Shown one piece after another: positions 62,031-64,000 of a stretch of 64,000 nucleotides of DNA. Numbering within the stretch: the first letter of the stretch is position 1; each line of letters begins with the position of its first letter. Origin of the DNA: Lachnospiraceae bacterium (GTDB lineage: Bacteria > Bacillota_A > Clostridia > Lachnospirales > Lachnospiraceae); NCBI GenBank assembly GCA_017416505.1, contig JAFQCI010000060.1:1-64000 (forward strand), written 5' to 3'. The notes beneath the pieces are model-generated. The model saw only the letters and a program-made list of their open reading frames with translations. It had not been told where the DNA came from and searched no databases. The position numbers and the translations under genes are program-made.

Positions 62031-63194
62031 ATGGAGAAAATAAAGCGAAGAATTTTTGATATTATACAGATCGGAAATAAACAGGATTTACCAAGTGCAG
62101 CTTTTGACTTGTTTATTGTATTTGTGATATTTTTAAATCTGTTTGTAACCTTATTTGATACTTTTGATGAGGCGATACCATATAGAGGTTTATTAAAAAC
62201 CATTGAACTGATTACGATACTTATTTTTACTGTTGAATATTGTTTAAGGCTTTGGACAGCTGAGTATGCTTTTCCGGAAGAAAGTAAATGGAAGGCAAAA
62301 CTTTCTTTTATGATTTCCTTTTATGGAATCATTGATTTAGCTACATTTTTGCCCTATTTTTTACCTTTGTTTTTCCCGAAAGGTGCCGTCGCCTTCCGAA
62401 TCTTCCGTGTGATGAGAATTTTTCGTTTGTTCAAGATTAATTCCCGGTACGATGCTTTTAATGTTATTGTGAATGTATTGAATGAAAAGAAAAATCAGAT
62501 ATTTTCTTCGGTATGTATGGTTTTAATCTTAATGGTGGCTTCTTCCTTGTGTATGTATGGTCTGGAACATGAGGCACAACCGGACAAGTTCAAGAATGCT
62601 TTTTCCGGTATCTGGTGGTCAGTATCTACTTTGTTGACGGTAGGGTATGGTGATATTTATCCTGTCACTACACTTGGAAAGCTGATGGCCATTGTGATTT
62701 CTTTTTTAGGGGTTGGGATGGTGGCGATTCCTACGGGTATTATTTCTGCCGGATTTGTGGAGAATTATACAAAGCTGGCTTTGACTTCCCACACAGAAGA
62801 ACGGGAACTGAAGTTTGTCACTTCTGTGATAAATCCGAATCATCCATGGTGTAACGAGCTGATTCGAAATATTATTTTTCCACCTCAATTATTATTGGTT
62901 ATGGTTATCAGGGAGGAAGAAATTCTTCTGCCGAAAGGGGATACTCAGATTAAATCCAGAGATACCCTGGTGATTGCTGCAAAGAATTTCAAAGATGAGG
63001 AAGAAATTAATTTAAAAGAATTATTGATTAAAGAAGAACATCCGTGGATTGGAATGCAAGTAAAAGAATTAGATATTTCTCGTCAGGAATTGATTGTAAT
63101 GATTCAAAGAAGGAATAAGGTGATTATTCCAAATGGTGCTACCATGATTAGAAAAGATGATAAAGTCGTGATGTATTCTCATTTGAAAAAATAA
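62031..63194 (+). CDS. Kv-type potassium channel with cytoplasmic TrkA_C domains
   Basis: 387 residues: six-span Kv-like core with an S4 (FRIFRVMRIFRLFK, 122-135, arginine every third residue) and selectivity filter TVGYGD (203-208). The C-terminus has two TrkA_C-like repeats (EEEILLPKGDTQIKSRD; NKVIIPNGATMIRKDD) but no RCK_N Rossmann fold. It conducts potassium with voltage sensing; ligand control by the C domains is likely. Divergent from trkA-trkH. Confidence 0.93.
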   Translation: MEKIKRRIFDIIQIGNKQDLPSAAFDLFIVFVIFLNLFVTLFDTFDEAIPYRGLLKTIELITILIFTVEYCLRLWTAEYAFPEESKWKAKLSFMISFYGIIDLATFLPYFLPLFFPKGAVAFRIFRVMRIFRLFKINSRYDAFNVIVNVLNEKKNQIFSSVCMVLILMVASSLCMYGLEHEAQPDKFKNAFSGIWWSVSTLLTVGYGDIYPVTTLGKLMAIVISFLGVGMVAIPTGIISAGFVENYTKLALTSHTEERELKFVTSVINPNHPWCNELIRNIIFPPQLLLVMVIREEEILLPKGDTQIKSRDTLVIAAKNFKDEEEINLKELLIKEEHPWIGMQVKELDISRQELIVMIQRRNKVIIPNGATMIRKDDKVVMYSHLKK

Positions 63195-63272
63195 TCATCG
63201 AAAGAACCCAACACGTCCCTCAAACATGAGGACCTCGTTGCGTCTTTTAATATAGTATTGTAAAAATATCGT

Positions 63273-63325
63273 AAGAACCATAGGAGCTGTTGTTTTTTTG
63301 TTATAGCTTTTATGGTTCTTTTTTT
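63273..63325 (+). terminator. Terminator after the potassium channel
   Basis: AAGAACCATA..AGCT/AGCT..TATGGTTCTT long stem with T-run. Rest of the 323-bp gap holds the GntR promoter region. Confidence 0.8.
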
Positions 63326-63443
63326 GAGGAGAAAGGAAAGACGCAAGAATGTTTTTGCTATGGATACGTTGGTACTTAATAAGAAAATGTTATGGTTTGA
63401 ATTGTATCAGTGTTCTGTTATATAAAATTACATAAAAACAGTA

Positions 63444-63494
63444 TTGACAAAACACAAGGATAAGTTTATATTGTGTATAAAGTATATACACAAT
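63444..63494 (+). promoter_or_regulatory. GntR/ABC operon promoter and operator
   Basis: TTGACA (63444), an 18-bp spacer and TATATT (63468). The palindrome ATTGTGTATA-N5-TATACACAAT (63470-63494) overlaps and follows the -10; probably bound by the YtrA-like protein encoded next. Confidence 0.75.
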
Positions 63495-63517
63495 ATTTTG
63501 AGACTCGCGAGGTACAT

Positions 63518-63892
63518 ATGGATATTATTATTTCAAATTCAGACAAAATACCGATTTATGAACAGATTACAAAGCAAATAAAAGATATGATTCTAAATGG
63601 TACGTTGAAGGAGGGGGAGCCCTTACCTTCTATGCGTTTTTTAGCAAAAGAACTGCGTATCAGTATGATTACCACAAAACGGGCCTATGAGGAATTGGAA
63701 CGAGAAGGATTTATTGAATCTTATGTAGGAAAAGGAAGTTTTGTAAAAGCGGTAAATCAGGAGTATATCCGGGAAAAAATTCAAAAAGAAATGGAAGATG
63801 CTATCAGCATCGCCGTAGAAAAAGCTAAGCTTTCTGGGATTTCCAAGGAAGAATTTTTGGAAGTAGTGCAGTGGATATATGAAGAGTCATAA
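63518..63892 (+). CDS. YtrA-subfamily GntR regulator
   Basis: 124 residues. Winged HTH: KIPIYEQITKQIKDMILNGTLKEGEPLPSMRFLAKELRISMITTKRAYEELEREGFIESYVGKGSFV, followed by a short helical C-terminus typical of YtrA. The ATG at 63518 has GAGG five bases upstream. Co-transcribed with an ABC transporter that starts 17 bp after its stop. Confidence 0.94.
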   Translation: MDIIISNSDKIPIYEQITKQIKDMILNGTLKEGEPLPSMRFLAKELRISMITTKRAYEELEREGFIESYVGKGSFVKAVNQEYIREKIQKEMEDAISIAVEKAKLSGISKEEFLEVVQWIYEES

Positions 63893-63908
63893 AAAGAGGA
63901 GGACGAAA

Positions 63909-64000
63909 ATGGAGGATACCATGAGAGAATATGAAAATGCCATTGAAATTTCACACCTATCAAAAAAATACGATGGATTTGCATTGCAGGATATAAGTCT
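63909..64000 (+). CDS. ABC transporter ATP-binding protein (5' end only)
   Basis: Starts at the ATG at 63909 with GAGGAGG upstream; the visible 30 codons read MEDTMREYENAIEISHLSKKYDGFALQDIS, the N-terminal strand of an ABC ATPase. Continues beyond the window. Matches the YtrA-YtrB arrangement. Confidence 0.85.
   Translation, partial: MEDTMREYENAIEISHLSKKYDGFALQDIS

Overview
The window is low-GC Firmicutes DNA. The gene content fits a gut Clostridia of the Lachnospiraceae type: DapL, DUF4317 and DUF4846 proteins, AgrC/LytTR signalling, a CD3324-type small protein and many TTG/GTG starts with strong GGAGG ribosome sites. The genus cannot be fixed from the sequence alone. I saw no tRNA, rRNA, CRISPR array or intact transposase.

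Layout. 1-5607 (minus): purF-carA-carB operon with a promoter-proximal hairpin terminator. 5697-13518: an AgrC-like kinase, a membrane protein/XRE pair, two CPBP proteases, a frameshifted S41 peptidase, an LspA-like protein and a LytTR regulator. Paired LytTR-like boxes stand before the first CPBP gene. 13544-15443: a type I toxin-antitoxin locus and a DUF234-type ATPase behind two hairpin repeats. 15467-20627: pyrG with its own attenuator, then glnA-ANTAR-dapL. 20750-27154: a Pho-boxed pstSCAB-phoU-phoPR cluster.

27213-49266 is the accessory part: a P-loop protein, a TetR/hydrolase operon, a DUF3990 toxin-like pair, a nucleoside phosphorylase, a nitroreductase/HxlR divergon, a methyltransferase pair, a ToxIN-like type III toxin-antitoxin locus (three 38-nt RNA repeats, a terminator and a ToxN/AbiQ-family gene), a TetR-controlled ABC exporter, a hybrid kinase with a receiver protein, and a Panacea-domain antitoxin whose toxin gene carries an in-frame amber codon. 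49401-58493: proS, two RimK-like ATP-grasp ligases flanking an ABC-2 exporter and a DUF4846 protein, and a Fic protein followed by three 33-bp repeats. 58714-63194: potassium homeostasis (trkA-trkH and a Kv-type channel). The window ends in a GntR/ABC operon.

Three kinds of dispersed intergenic palindromic repeat (here A, B and short terminal-inverted-repeat relics) occur in several places, some inverted or partial. The window therefore combines core nucleotide, nitrogen, phosphate and potassium housekeeping with at least four toxin-antitoxin-like loci of different type. The most notable are the ToxIN-like locus and the amber-interrupted Panacea partner.
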